From assembly GCA_007556525.1 (NCBI GenBank), contig SWJS01000009.1:1-64000 (forward strand): a stretch of DNA of 64,000 nt. The letters run 5' to 3'. Positions 17,382 to 26,885 of this stretch are shown here, piece by piece (position 1 is the first letter of the stretch; the number at the start of each line of letters is the position of its first letter). Made by a program: the position numbers and the translations under genes. The notes beneath the pieces were generated by a model, which was not told the origin of the DNA, did not search any database, and was given only the letters and a program-made list of their open reading frames with translations. The stretch comes from Lysobacteraceae bacterium CU05-9. GTDB lineage: Bacteria; Pseudomonadota; Gammaproteobacteria; Xanthomonadales; Xanthomonadaceae.

Positions 17382-18394
17382 CTGGATGCGATTTCCCGAA
17401 CGGTGCGGCGTTGACGCAACAGGAGCCGGTGGAGCGCACGTCGAGGCGTATTCGCTATGTCATGACCCACGAATGCCAGCAGGAATTGCAATCCGCTCAC
17501 AACTGCGACGGTGCAGATCATGATAGTGCCGACTGGGGTCGCCGTACCGTTTGCAGCCGATTGTGCCCAATTCCATCCACCCCAGGCAAGTCCGAATGCC
17601 ATCAGACCCGCGCCAGCAACAAGTTCCACTGAAGCGACTGACAAGTCACGCAGGAAGTAGTTATATGCAATTCGCTTAAAAAAGTTTCGAGCATGCTTAA
17701 ATGCAAACTCTCCGAGTATCTTTGACACTTTGAGTCCGCTTACTTCGTCCCCGTACCGGGCGTCCATTGGAATATCCGTGACTGCTGCCCGCACAGTATT
17801 GAGCCGGAACAACATGTCTGTTTCAAAGAAGTATCGGTTGCTGATGGAATCAAACGGCAATTTCGCCGCAACCGAGGAATGTATCGCCGTGTACCCATTC
17901 GTAGGATCGAAGCTGTCCCAATAACCTGTGGACAGTTTCGTCATGAAACTCAATGCCAAGTTTCCGAGCCGACGGATGAAAGGCATCTGACGGATTTCCG
18001 TGAGATCCCAGAATCTGTTTCCCTTGGTGTAATCGGCGTCCCCATTCAATATCGGCTCGATGAACATTGGCAGGTAGTTGGGGTCCATCTGTCCGTCGCC
18101 ATCCATCTTGACAAGGATGTCCATGCCTTCTTCGATACCGGCGCGGTAGCCGTTCATAACAGCGCCACCAACGCCAAGATTGACTGGATTGAACAGCACG
18201 CGTACGCGCTCATCTGTGCAACGTTCTTCAACAAGCTTTCCCGAACCATCGGGACATTTGTCATCGACTACGTAAATCCGGCAGACTGCTTCGCCAATTC
18301 CGGATATCACGTCGAGAATATGGGCCGTCACCTTATAGCTCGGAATGACTACTGCGATCATTGGAGTCATGGTGGAAGGGTATGTCTGAGTCAT
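17378..18394 (-). CDS. DPM1/GtrB-like polyprenyl-phosphate glycosyltransferase
   Basis: This 338-residue protein combines a GT2 catalytic domain (AVVIPSYKV, YVVDDKCPDGSG and the KMDGDGQMDP motif at about 95-104) with two hydrophobic helices near the C terminus (AGAGLMAFGLAWGGW and GTIMICTVAVVSGLQFLLAF). This layout is that of dolichol/undecaprenyl-phosphate sugar synthases, which charge a lipid carrier on the cytoplasmic face. Start ATG 18394 sits 5 bp after rmlD; ATG 18370 is an alternative. It is a likely partner of the small flippase and of the DUF2142 protein. Confidence 0.83.
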   Translation of the reverse strand: MTQTYPSTMTPMIAVVIPSYKVTAHILDVISGIGEAVCRIYVVDDKCPDGSGKLVEERCTDERVRVLFNPVNLGVGGAVMNGYRAGIEEGMDILVKMDGDGQMDPNYLPMFIEPILNGDADYTKGNRFWDLTEIRQMPFIRRLGNLALSFMTKLSTGYWDSFDPTNGYTAIHSSVAAKLPFDSISNRYFFETDMLFRLNTVRAAVTDIPMDARYGDEVSGLKVSKILGEFAFKHARNFFKRIAYNYFLRDLSVASVELVAGAGLMAFGLAWGGWNWAQSAANGTATPVGTIMICTVAVVSGLQFLLAFVGHDIANTPRRALHRLLLRQRRTVREIASR

Positions 18395-18399
18395 TTTGA

Positions 18400-19299
18400 C
18401 TATCGGGCCGCATCCAATGTGGCGTCCAACGCATCTTTCCACTCAGGTATGTGGACCGCATACGCTTCACGAAGCGTCGTCGTATCCAAAGTCGAGTACG
18501 CCGGACGTTTCGCAGGTGTCGGATAAGCCGAAGACGGAATTCCGTTGACGATTGGGCGGCGGGGAATAAGACCCCGTCTAAACGCGGATTCGAAAATCGC
18601 ATCCGCAAAACCTGCCCAGCTGGTCTCGCCTTCAGTCACAACGTGATGAGTCGCCCCACCCTTCACACCCTGCAGTAAGATGCGCGCAGTGACATCGGCG
18701 ATGAGCCACGCAGGAGTGGGTGATCCGATCTGATCGTTGACGACGCTTAGCTCATCCCTCTCAGCGGCGAGTCTCAGCATTGTCCGCATGAAATTGTGAC
18801 CGTAATTGCCGTATACCCAAGCGGTGCGCAAGATCACGTGGTCTGCGCCGGAATCCCGCACAGAATTCTCCCCGGCTAGTTTACTTTCACCGTAAACTCC
18901 AAGTGGCGCGGTCGGTCGGCTCGGAAGATAAGGCTCGCTGCCCGCACCGTCGAAGACATAATCCGTTGAGTAATGAATCAGCGGAATGCCGAGACGGTTG
19001 CACGTTCGCGCAATTTCACCGGGCGCAGTGGAGTTAATCTGGAATGACAAGTCGCGTTCGCTCTCTGCCCTGTCCACTGCGGTGTGCGCGGCCGCGTTCA
19101 CGACAGCATTCGGTTGGACACGTTCAATTAGCGCAGTCACCGCAGCCAGATCCATGAAGTCGGCAACTTCGCAGCGTTGTCCATCAACTTGTCCGCTGGT
19201 GTTTGCGGCGATTACCACCGCTTCGGCTATTTGTGGCAATGCGCGACGCAGCTCTGTTCCAACCTGCCCATCCGCGCCAAAAACAAGTACGCGCATCAT
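18400..19299 (-). CDS. rmlD: dTDP-4-dehydrorhamnose reductase
   Basis: This 299-residue short-chain reductase catalyses the last step of dTDP-L-rhamnose synthesis. The NAD(P)-binding VFGADGQVGTEL (about 5-16), the AAAHTAVDRAESE segment and the YSTDYVFDG motif with Tyr/Lys catalysis are present. It overlaps rmlC by 4 bp (ATGA). The order rmlB-rmlA-rmlC-rmlD matches the Xanthomonas arrangement. Confidence 0.95.
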   Translation of the reverse strand: MMRVLVFGADGQVGTELRRALPQIAEAVVIAANTSGQVDGQRCEVADFMDLAAVTALIERVQPNAVVNAAAHTAVDRAESERDLSFQINSTAPGEIARTCNRLGIPLIHYSTDYVFDGAGSEPYLPSRPTAPLGVYGESKLAGENSVRDSGADHVILRTAWVYGNYGHNFMRTMLRLAAERDELSVVNDQIGSPTPAWLIADVTARILLQGVKGGATHHVVTEGETSWAGFADAIFESAFRRGLIPRRPIVNGIPSSAYPTPAKRPAYSTLDTTTLREAYAVHIPEWKDALDATLDAAR

Positions 19300-19859
19300 G
19301 GCGTCCCACCGTACAATGGCAAACGGTCCTCTGGGATGTCGCGAAGGCGCGGAGCCTTTTCGTCCTTCGGCGATAGCAGCACTTGCTGGATCGGCCAGTC
19401 AATAGCCAAATCTTCATCGTTCCATGCCACGTTCGCATCAAACTCAGGTTGATATGTATCGGTGCAGAGGTATGTAAAAACCGCTCGGTCGCTCATCGCC
19501 ACGAAGCCATGTGCAAAACCTTCAGGGATCCAGAAGTGGCGCTTGTTTTCTGCGCTAAGCAGAACTGCCGTCCATTTTCCGAACTGTGGTGAACCCTTTC
19601 GGATGTCCACTGCCACATCCCATACCTCTCCCTCGACCACGGACACGAATTTGCCTTGTGGTCGCGGCCATTGATAATGAAGTCCACGCAGCGTGCCGCG
19701 AATCGAAGACGAAACATTACCTTGACGGAAGTCCAGATCGAGGCCCTGTTGCTTCAATTTGTCCGCGTTGAATGATTCGAAAAACCACCCGCGGTCGTCG
19801 CCGAATACCCCTGGCTCAAACACGAGACAACCATCAAGGTCAGTCTTTATGACTTTCAT
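19296..19859 (-). CDS. rmlC: dTDP-4-dehydrorhamnose 3,5-epimerase
   Basis: This 187-residue cupin enzyme has the RGLHYQWP motif with the catalytic histidine, DVAVDIRKGSPQFGKW, and the IPEGFAHGF metal-free active-site loop. It epimerises C3 and C5 of dTDP-4-keto-6-deoxyglucose. ATG 19859 (MKVIKTDLDG) gives the family N terminus; the longer upstream frame overlaps rmlA. It lies 7 bp after rmlA. Confidence 0.95.
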   Translation of the reverse strand: MKVIKTDLDGCLVFEPGVFGDDRGWFFESFNADKLKQQGLDLDFRQGNVSSSIRGTLRGLHYQWPRPQGKFVSVVEGEVWDVAVDIRKGSPQFGKWTAVLLSAENKRHFWIPEGFAHGFVAMSDRAVFTYLCTDTYQPEFDANVAWNDEDLAIDWPIQQVLLSPKDEKAPRLRDIPEDRLPLYGGTP

Positions 19860-19866
19860 GCAATCC

Positions 19867-20754
19867 TCAAAATTTAGGGTGGCCCATTTCAACAAGCTTA
19901 AGCAAGTATTGCCCATAACCGTTCTTTTTCAACGGTTGTGCGAGCCTGAGCATGTCCTCGTCGGAAATCCAACCGTTGTTCCATGCGATTTCTTCAAGAC
20001 ACGAGACGCGCAAGCCCTGACGGGCTTCAATCGTTTCAATGTAGTTTGCCGCTTCAAGCAAAGACTGATGGGTTCCTGTATCCAGCCACGCGTAGCCGCG
20101 GCCAAGGCGTTCAAGGTTCAGCGTCCCTTCGTTGAGATAAACCTTATTCAGATCCGTGATTTCGAGCTCACCGCGTGGTGACGGCTTCAGGGACTTCGCA
20201 AAATCCGACGCGCGTCCATCATAGAAATAAAGTCCGGTGACTGCGTAGTTGGACTTCGGGTTCTGCGGCTTCTCCTCAAGCCCCACTACCTTGCCAGTCT
20301 CGTCGAATTCGGCAATGCCATAACGCTTCGGATCAGCGACCCAGTAGCCAAACACCGTGGCCCCTTTCTCGACCTGGCTTGCGCGCTTGAGCATGGCTGT
20401 CATGCCTGGGCCATGGTAAATATTGTCACCCAACACTAACGCGGATGGCGCACCGGCAAGAAAATCCTCGCCAAGAATATAGGCCTGCGCCAGTCCATCC
20501 GGGCTCGGCTGAGGAACATAGGTGATATTGACGCCCCACTGCGAGCCGTCGCCAAGCAACGTCTTAAATAATGCCTGCTCATGTGGCGTGTTTATCATTA
20601 AAATGTCGCGGATCCCGGCGAGCATCAGGACACTCAGTGGGTAGTACACCATTGGCTTGTCATAGACAGGCAGCAACTGCTTTGAGATGCCTTGCGTAAT
20701 TGGATAAAGTCGCGTTCCTGATCCGCCTGCGAGTACGATGCCTTTCCGATTCAT
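19867..20754 (-). CDS. rmlA: Glucose-1-phosphate thymidylyltransferase
   Basis: This 295-residue nucleotidyltransferase starts the rhamnose pathway by forming dTDP-glucose. [14 protein letters not shown] (about 4-17) is the nucleotide loop, followed by [17 protein letters not shown] and GDNIYHG. ATG 20754 gives the standard length of ~290 residues. It lies 17 bp after rmlB. Confidence 0.96.
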   Translation of the reverse strand: MNRKGIVLAGGSGTRLYPITQGISKQLLPVYDKPMVYYPLSVLMLAGIRDILMINTPHEQALFKTLLGDGSQWGVNITYVPQPSPDGLAQAYILGEDFLAGAPSALVLGDNIYHGPGMTAMLKRASQVEKGATVFGYWVADPKRYGIAEFDETGKVVGLEEKPQNPKSNYAVTGLYFYDGRASDFAKSLKPSPRGELEITDLNKVYLNEGTLNLERLGRGYAWLDTGTHQSLLEAANYIETIEARQGLRVSCLEEIAWNNGWISDEDMLRLAQPLKKNGYGQYLLKLVEMGHPKF

Positions 20755-20771
20755 GAAGGGTCTCCCACTGT

Positions 20772-21827
20772 TTAAGCGTCTTGGCCAATGCGTTCGAATT
20801 GGTAACTGCCATCCAGAACACGGTTTACCCATTCTTGATTGTCCAGATACCAATCGACCGTTTGCTTGATGCCCTCCTCGAACGTCACTGAAGGCTTCCA
20901 TCCCAACTCACCCTGCAGCTTGCTGGCATCAATCGCATAACGGCGATCGTGACCCGGACGGTCCTTAACGTAGGTAATGAGGGATTCGCGGTTTGCGATG
21001 CCTTCCAATGGGTGCTTTTCGTCGAGAAGCTTACAGATCGTCTTTACGACCGTAATATTGTTTCGCTCGGCATCGCCACCGACATTGTAAACTTCGCCCA
21101 CTTGCCCCTTCTGCAAAACTGTTTCAATTGCACTGCAGTGATCGGTGACGTACAGCCAGTCGCGCACGTTCAAGCCATCTCCATATACAGGCAGTTGATC
21201 TCCGCGCAACGCCTTGGCGATTACCAGTGGAATCAATTTCTCGGGAAATTGATAAGGTCCATAATTGTTCGAGCAGTTTGTCGTCAGAACGGGCAGTCCG
21301 TATGTGTGATGGAAGGCACGAACCAAGTGGTCAGATGCAGCTTTCGAGGCAGAGTACGGCGAGTTCGGCGCGTATGGCGTCGTTTCCGTGAACTTTCCAG
21401 TCTCGCCAAGCGTTCCGTACACTTCGTCGGTTGAAACATGCAGAAAGCGGAATGATTGCTTGGCGGCGGCGTCCAGCCCCTTCCAGAAATCCCGCGCCTG
21501 CTCGAGCAGACTCAAAGTTCCAACGACATTGGTCTGGATAAACGCGCCGGGTCCGTCGATGGATCGATCAACATGCGACTCCGCGGCAAAGTTAATGACT
21601 GCGTCCGGCCGATGCTCATCAAGCAGGCGCTTTACCAACTCGGCATCGCCAATGTCACCCTTTACAAACACATGGTTTGAATCGCCTTCAAGGGGTTTCA
21701 ACGTATCAAGGTTGCCTGCGTATGTCAGTGCGTCGAGATTGATGACTTTGTGCCCGGCGCTCACAGCGTTGAGCACAAAATTTCCACCAATAAAGCCTGC
21801 ACCACCGGTGACTAACCATGTTGACAT
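20772..21827 (-). CDS. rmlB: dTDP-glucose 4,6-dehydratase
   Basis: This 351-residue extended short-chain dehydrogenase has [13 protein letters not shown] (about 5-17), the HVSTDEVYG catalytic stretch, [10 protein letters not shown] with the Tyr-x3-Lys pair, and [15 protein letters not shown]. It converts dTDP-glucose to dTDP-4-keto-6-deoxyglucose. It is the first of the four rhamnose genes and follows the DUF2142 gene after 57 bp. Confidence 0.96.
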   Translation of the reverse strand: MSTWLVTGGAGFIGGNFVLNAVSAGHKVINLDALTYAGNLDTLKPLEGDSNHVFVKGDIGDAELVKRLLDEHRPDAVINFAAESHVDRSIDGPGAFIQTNVVGTLSLLEQARDFWKGLDAAAKQSFRFLHVSTDEVYGTLGETGKFTETTPYAPNSPYSASKAASDHLVRAFHHTYGLPVLTTNCSNNYGPYQFPEKLIPLVIAKALRGDQLPVYGDGLNVRDWLYVTDHCSAIETVLQKGQVGEVYNVGGDAERNNITVVKTICKLLDEKHPLEGIANRESLITYVKDRPGHDRRYAIDASKLQGELGWKPSVTFEEGIKQTVDWYLDNQEWVNRVLDGSYQFERIGQDA

Positions 21828-21884
21828 TTTCTTACTCCAAAGTTCGAAGGTTGTTGGTTTCGGATTGCAACAACAGAATGGCTC

Positions 21885-23507
21885 TTAAAGCCAGTAACGC
21901 GCAAGCAAAGTGAACGGAACCGTAAACAACTGCACGAGTGTAAAAACAGAAACGGGGACGAGCATGATCCAATAAGGAGAAAGCCCAAGAAATTTAAGGT
22001 CGCGGCTACCCCTGCCAATCATGTACGCCAATAGTGGTATGACGGGGATGAAATATCGTCCCTGTATCCCTTCGATGAATGTTCCATTTCGTGGCGTCCA
22101 ACTTGCCCAGAAAAGCAAGAACAATGCCGCCACGTAACCGACAAGGGAAATGAACAACAGAAGACGTTCCTTTTTCGGCAAGCCATTCACAGCGATCGCA
22201 TCAACTACGAACGCCATCAGCAAGAATGCTGTCGCCTGAAAATAAAATGCCCTGGGTAATGGCGTGTCCAGCCAGCCCATGATTCCAATCGCGCTTTCCC
22301 AGTAGAATCGACCATTCTCAGTGATTGTGTTACCGAGGATTGTAAATAGCTCGACTGGTGAGGTGACCGCCTGCGTTATTCGCGCACCTATCGAAACGGT
22401 GTCTTTGATCCTTAGGTCGACGAGGTTCGCTGACATGTGTGCGACCCACCCAAAGAGCAGGAGAAGTGCGGCCCCAACCATCAGGAGTTCCACTCGACTG
22501 TTCTTCACCTCGCGAAGTGATGGACGCTTCGCCCAAACATTTCCATGTTTGAAAAATATCCAAGCTGTCGGGAGCAAAAGCAAGGCGATATACACTGGCT
22601 TGCTTATGATCAAAACAGTAAAGAGCAGCCAACAGCCGGTTCGCGCCCAACGCGGTATCTGCTCCGGATTCTCCGTATCGAAAACTGAGGTCGTCAGCAA
22701 CGCGACTACCAGCAGACCATGACTGATCGTCGTCGCGTCGAAATTCACGCTGCCATATTGCGCGAGCGTCATCGGCAGGAGAGAAACCGCTGCAATCGTT
22801 GCAGTTCCCGCACGGGAAATCATAAGCGCGAGTGCGGTTGCGATGATTGCGATAATTGCCATGAACGTGCGCGCCCACAAGTTACCGACCCACACTGGCT
22901 GCGAGGCATCCATTGCCAGCGCGAATCCTGACGCAGCTGGCCAGTACAGCACCGGGAAATATCCGGCGGCGGCATTCCAAACGCGCCCCTCCCTTCCTTT
23001 GAACGAAGTGGAGTTCATGGACGAAGCCAGATTGGGCGTTACACGCTCGTCACCCTTCGTCGCCAATTTTTCCCTCCAGCCTTGAACAAATCGCTCAAGC
23101 CCTTCGTCAACGTCCTGATTGAAGGGATTCTCAACGGAATTCTTGGGGACGAAAAAATCGTTATCCGCGAGGCCATACGCTCGGTAAATGTGCGCACTCT
23201 CGTCGGGTGACTGGACTGGTGGAATTAGCACCGCATATTGCACGGCCATCACCAGGCCGACGGTCGCAACAATCGTCGCTAACCATCGTTTGGAGTTCGC
23301 CCGTGCGGGATCTGCAGCGTATTCGAGACGCCAGTTACGCCTCGCAACCTCAAAGGCGCTGTGCAACATGAATAAACCGGCAAACACGCAGAGCATCAGC
23401 ACCGGATGCTTAAGCAATACCAACGGAAGCAGGTAAATCAGAAGTGCAGGTTGAGCGGAAAGTAAATTCCTCTTACCGGCAATCCTCACATTTGAAACTT
23501 GTGTCAT
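21885..23507 (-). CDS. DUF2142 polytopic membrane protein, putative GT-C glycosyltransferase
   Basis: This 540-residue protein has about 11-12 hydrophobic segments. A large extracytoplasmic loop after the third segment starts with the SPDESAHIYRAYGLA motif (about 98-112), typical of DUF2142. Acidic residues in that loop recall the Asp-containing first loop of GT-C enzymes, which use polyprenyl-phosphate sugars. Family proteins often sit in cell-wall and O-antigen clusters, but their reaction is not established. It lies between rmlB and a lipoprotein gene with ~57-bp gaps on both sides. Confidence 0.78.
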   Translation of the reverse strand: MTQVSNVRIAGKRNLLSAQPALLIYLLPLVLLKHPVLMLCVFAGLFMLHSAFEVARRNWRLEYAADPARANSKRWLATIVATVGLVMAVQYAVLIPPVQSPDESAHIYRAYGLADNDFFVPKNSVENPFNQDVDEGLERFVQGWREKLATKGDERVTPNLASSMNSTSFKGREGRVWNAAAGYFPVLYWPAASGFALAMDASQPVWVGNLWARTFMAIIAIIATALALMISRAGTATIAAVSLLPMTLAQYGSVNFDATTISHGLLVVALLTTSVFDTENPEQIPRWARTGCWLLFTVLIISKPVYIALLLLPTAWIFFKHGNVWAKRPSLREVKNSRVELLMVGAALLLLFGWVAHMSANLVDLRIKDTVSIGARITQAVTSPVELFTILGNTITENGRFYWESAIGIMGWLDTPLPRAFYFQATAFLLMAFVVDAIAVNGLPKKERLLLFISLVGYVAALFLLFWASWTPRNGTFIEGIQGRYFIPVIPLLAYMIGRGSRDLKFLGLSPYWIMLVPVSVFTLVQLFTVPFTLLARYWL

Positions 23508-23565
23508 TACATTTCCCGATGAGAGCCGCTGTTAGCCGTGCCTATCGCCGTTACACGTCTCACAA

Positions 23566-24099
23566 TTACTTTGCGTAGTCCAGCGCAACTTTCAGGTTGC
23601 CATCCTGGGTTTGAGCCGTTGGCGTAATGATCTGGCCGGCGCCTGGATGTGTCCACAACGCAAACTGACCGGCGCCACCGATTCGAGTAATATTCACGGC
23701 GACGGGTAATTTCCCATCGACAGCGACCGGCGACGTCAAATTGACCGTCAAATAGCGATTATCAACCGACTTTGCGAGGTCAGCCGTGCCCTCGGAACAG
23801 GTGGTTTGCTGACAAATCTGAACTCGGAATGTTCCATCGGCGGTATTCTTGAAATTTCCGATGCGGACGCTCACGGCGCTGATATTGCCAGCTTGTGGCG
23901 GGGTCAATTCCGTCTTAACGGTCGCGTTAGGCCCCATCAACAGCGGAGTCGCCGCGCCTTCCGCAGGCAATTCAATTCGCGTTGTATTGTCTGCTGGTGT
24001 GGTGTTGGCAGCGTTAGTTGTCTCTGACGGCGCATTCCCACCGCATGCCGAAAGTGCAATTGCCGCTGTGGTCGCAAGGATAAGGATTCCCTTGTTCAT
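23566..24099 (-). CDS. Lipoprotein of unknown function in the O-antigen cluster
   Basis: This 177-residue protein has a signal peptide with lipobox LSAC (Cys 19), an Asn/Thr-rich linker (about 20-50) and a beta-rich mature domain with two cysteines (QICQQTTCSEG, about 110-120) that may pair. ATG 24099 is supported by GGAG about 9 nt upstream; an upstream extension lacks a signal peptide. No family is recognised. Its place between DUF2142 and glycosyltransferase genes suggests a periplasmic accessory role, which is inference. Confidence 0.65.
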   Translation of the reverse strand: MNKGILILATTAAIALSACGGNAPSETTNAANTTPADNTTRIELPAEGAATPLLMGPNATVKTELTPPQAGNISAVSVRIGNFKNTADGTFRVQICQQTTCSEGTADLAKSVDNRYLTVNLTSPVAVDGKLPVAVNITRIGGAGQFALWTHPGAGQIITPTAQTQDGNLKVALDYAK

Positions 24100-24188
24100 G
24101 TGAATAATCTCCGGGATATGACTAGAAAAATATCGATTTGCCAGCACTTTCAGCGCTGACGGACGGAACAATTGTACGTTGTGAACCA

Positions 24189-25436
24189 TCACAATTCCAC
24201 AGAATTGTGTAGGTTTCCTATGTACTCAGCAGCAGGGCGCAGTGGATTTGCAGCCAAATCGGCCTGCGCTAAGTCACCGAACAAGGCCTTGCGGATGCGC
24301 GGCATCTGGTTGTACCAAGCAAACTGCGCGTGCGCCTGGTCATGTGCGGCTTTGGCCATGTCCGCATAATTGCCATCTACAGCCTCCACCGCAGCACCCA
24401 GCTTATCAACCCATTCTATGCTGTTCGACAACCAACCATTCCGACCATCATGGATTGCGTTCGCATAGGTATGGATCGGGGTCGCAACGGAAAGCGTACC
24501 GACTGCGGCAGCCTCGAAGTACTTAAGCTCGGACTTGCAGTTCGTGAAACCGTTGTCGAGCAGTGGCACCATGTTGATTTCGACCAGCGACATCAATCGC
24601 TGCAGGTTGACGAAATCATGCAAAGGGTAAACCTGGATTCGATCGTCGAAATGCGACAGCTCACCCTTGAAATCAAGAAAACCCACGACCAGCAGGTTGA
24701 TCCGTTCGTCTTGCTCCATCAGCTCGGCGAGAGCATTGGCGGCCATCGAAAAGTCATGGTTGTGTGTTGGCGTTCCGCTGAAGTATCCAACGTGAATCTT
24801 GTCAGTGCGCATGAAGCCGCTGGCAAGTTTCTCCGCATAGATCCGATCAGAGATATCCAACTGTTCCATGTTCATGAAGTTCGGGACGATGAAAACCGGC
24901 AATCCCGAGAAATCACTTATTCTCTGCGCCAGAAAACGGTTGGTCGTGATGGCACCATCGCACATCTTGAGCGTTCCACCGAGCCTACCCATATAGGCAA
25001 ACCAAAAGTTCCAGACTTCCGGATGGTTAAAGTCCTGATCCAGCGTTTTGAGCACCAGATGGGTGTAGGAAGTGTCGAACACCAGATCATCCACGTCGAA
25101 AAGTACGCGCTTGCCTTGTTGCTTGGCCCGTGCCACAAGTTCGTTGTAGTGGTCGTTATAGCGAGTGCGGCAGATGACGATGACATCCGACGCATCAACG
25201 ATCCTGTTGAATTCCGCATAGTCATCATTGCCAAAGAACGCCGCGCTGGCACCGTCCATTTGCGCGCGTATTACTTGAATCATGTTGTATACGCGGTAGC
25301 GGAAAGTACTGTTGTCCGGATTTTCGTAGAAGTACGCAACACGGGGACTGCCGGCGCACAAGTCACGGAAACGATCCTTGAACGGTTGAGCCCACGGATC
25401 CCGGTAATCAAAGTTTGGCTCATTGACAAAAAACAT
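24189..25436 (-). CDS. GT-B (family 1/4-like) glycosyltransferase
   Basis: This 415-residue protein has a GT-B layout. The N-terminal half contains RYRVYNMIQV and KRVLFDVDDLVFD (about 107-120), and the C-terminal half has GYFSGTPTHNHDF (about 214-226) and KSELKYFEAAAVGTLSVATP, the usual donor-binding Glu region. It is probably an O-antigen transferase. It overlaps the next upstream transferase gene by one base at 25436. Confidence 0.8.
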   Translation of the reverse strand: MFFVNEPNFDYRDPWAQPFKDRFRDLCAGSPRVAYFYENPDNSTFRYRVYNMIQVIRAQMDGASAAFFGNDDYAEFNRIVDASDVIVICRTRYNDHYNELVARAKQQGKRVLFDVDDLVFDTSYTHLVLKTLDQDFNHPEVWNFWFAYMGRLGGTLKMCDGAITTNRFLAQRISDFSGLPVFIVPNFMNMEQLDISDRIYAEKLASGFMRTDKIHVGYFSGTPTHNHDFSMAANALAELMEQDERINLLVVGFLDFKGELSHFDDRIQVYPLHDFVNLQRLMSLVEINMVPLLDNGFTNCKSELKYFEAAAVGTLSVATPIHTYANAIHDGRNGWLSNSIEWVDKLGAAVEAVDGNYADMAKAAHDQAHAQFAWYNQMPRIRKALFGDLAQADLAANPLRPAAEYIGNLHNSVEL

Positions 25437-26842
25437 TATTTCAAGACCTCCACTACCGGTTCAAACGTACGCTCCCAATCGTGATCGATGTGGTCGCCGT
25501 CGTAATTTTGCTTTCGTTGCGGAAGATTTTCCGCAAGCGTCACTCCGCGACGAAGTCCATCGACGAGCTGATCCATGCCGAGGTCCGCCATGAGGATATT
25601 GTCCGAATAGCGTGACAGGTCCTGTTTGAGACCAAAGCGATTCGTCACGACAGCGCCGCCGCTGGACGCGATGTCAAGAGGTGGGTAGCTAGGATGCGGC
25701 GTAGACATCAGGATGAAACCGAGATCAACGCTGCGAATGAATTCACCGTAGTCCTTCCACGCAAACGTTGGATGCACAATCGCCCGCGCACCGTTACTGA
25801 AGCGCATTTCCTGCGCATCCTTCCCCACGAAAATGATCTCCCACGCATCCGTATCGATGATGCCCTGAACAATGGCCCTGTCGAGCGCCTCGATGCCGCG
25901 GTAGTACATATTGCGCAGGTTATTCGGGCGTGCATAAAAGAACAGCTTGCGCTTCGTGGGTACCGACGCGCCAACGTCCGGCGGCGCCTCCTCACTATCG
26001 TGTTCCCAGTAAAACAACGCCCGCGGGAACGACGGTTCGAAGTAGATGCCCTTATCGCGGAGGTGTGGAAGTCCATTTGCGATCATGTGCTCGTAGAGCA
26101 AACGGGTATTCAGAATGTAACGGATGTCATCACGCTTCAGGACTTCGTTGCAGCGAACCCATTCGTCTCCATGCGCATAAAACATTCGCTCGTCTTCCTG
26201 CAGCAAGTAGTCCACCTTTTCTGGCGCGATGCTGCCCAGAACGGACTCTGTCGTCCACCAACTCGTTGTCAGGAAGCGGTCCCCGGGACAGACATCCAGC
26301 TGCTCCTTTGAATTCACGCCGACGTAGCTGAACTCCACGTTGCCGCGGAACTGGATTCCGTTGCAGCGCAAGACCTGGCGAAATCCGGCCTCGTCAGCCA
26401 CCTGCGTTCGCGTCACTACGCGCAGCGTGCAATTACGTGCCTTCGCAAGCTGGACGGCGAGGAGAATAGCAGTGCCGACACCTCCGAAGAGACTGCCGGA
26501 ATTAATGGAATCCGTGACGAGATTCAATCGGGCCTTGGGTCCGGGTGCAGAAAAAATCCGCAAGGGCAGGTTCTGCCTATAGTGCGCCGTCACTACGTCA
26601 TTGGCATCGTAAACGGGCACTTCCTTGACACCGTCCGAGGAAAGTTCCAGCAACGGTGCGCTGCGCTCGCCGTCGGGTTTCTCAAAGTTCGGAATGACAT
26701 AGCCGGCCCCAAGATCAATATGTTCCTGCACGGACTTGTCGCTGACGGGGCGAACGCCCAGTACTGCTTCTACACCGCGCACCACGAGGGCCCGGTAACC
26801 ATTGACCTGGACGAAGAACTTTGCTTTTTTGATTATTGACAT
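25436..26842 (-). CDS. WsaF-like rhamnosyltransferase
   Basis: This 468-residue GT-B enzyme resembles WsaF, the beta-1,2-rhamnosyltransferase of Geobacillus S-layer glycan synthesis. It has LNLVTDSINSGSLFGGVGTA near residue 105-124, CPGDRFLTTSWWTT, the YLLQEDERMFYAHG segment (about 210-223) and a C-terminal HPSYPPLDIASSGGAVVTNRF donor loop. The rmlBACD genes in the same operon supply dTDP-rhamnose. The coding start ATG 26842 lies 43 bp after the sulfotransferase gene. Confidence 0.78.
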   Translation of the reverse strand: MSIIKKAKFFVQVNGYRALVVRGVEAVLGVRPVSDKSVQEHIDLGAGYVIPNFEKPDGERSAPLLELSSDGVKEVPVYDANDVVTAHYRQNLPLRIFSAPGPKARLNLVTDSINSGSLFGGVGTAILLAVQLAKARNCTLRVVTRTQVADEAGFRQVLRCNGIQFRGNVEFSYVGVNSKEQLDVCPGDRFLTTSWWTTESVLGSIAPEKVDYLLQEDERMFYAHGDEWVRCNEVLKRDDIRYILNTRLLYEHMIANGLPHLRDKGIYFEPSFPRALFYWEHDSEEAPPDVGASVPTKRKLFFYARPNNLRNMYYRGIEALDRAIVQGIIDTDAWEIIFVGKDAQEMRFSNGARAIVHPTFAWKDYGEFIRSVDLGFILMSTPHPSYPPLDIASSGGAVVTNRFGLKQDLSRYSDNILMADLGMDQLVDGLRRGVTLAENLPQRKQNYDGDHIDHDWERTFEPVVEVLK

Positions 26843-26885
26843 CGAGTGATTCCTGGCGTGCCCGTCGCGCGGGCTTCATTGTAAT

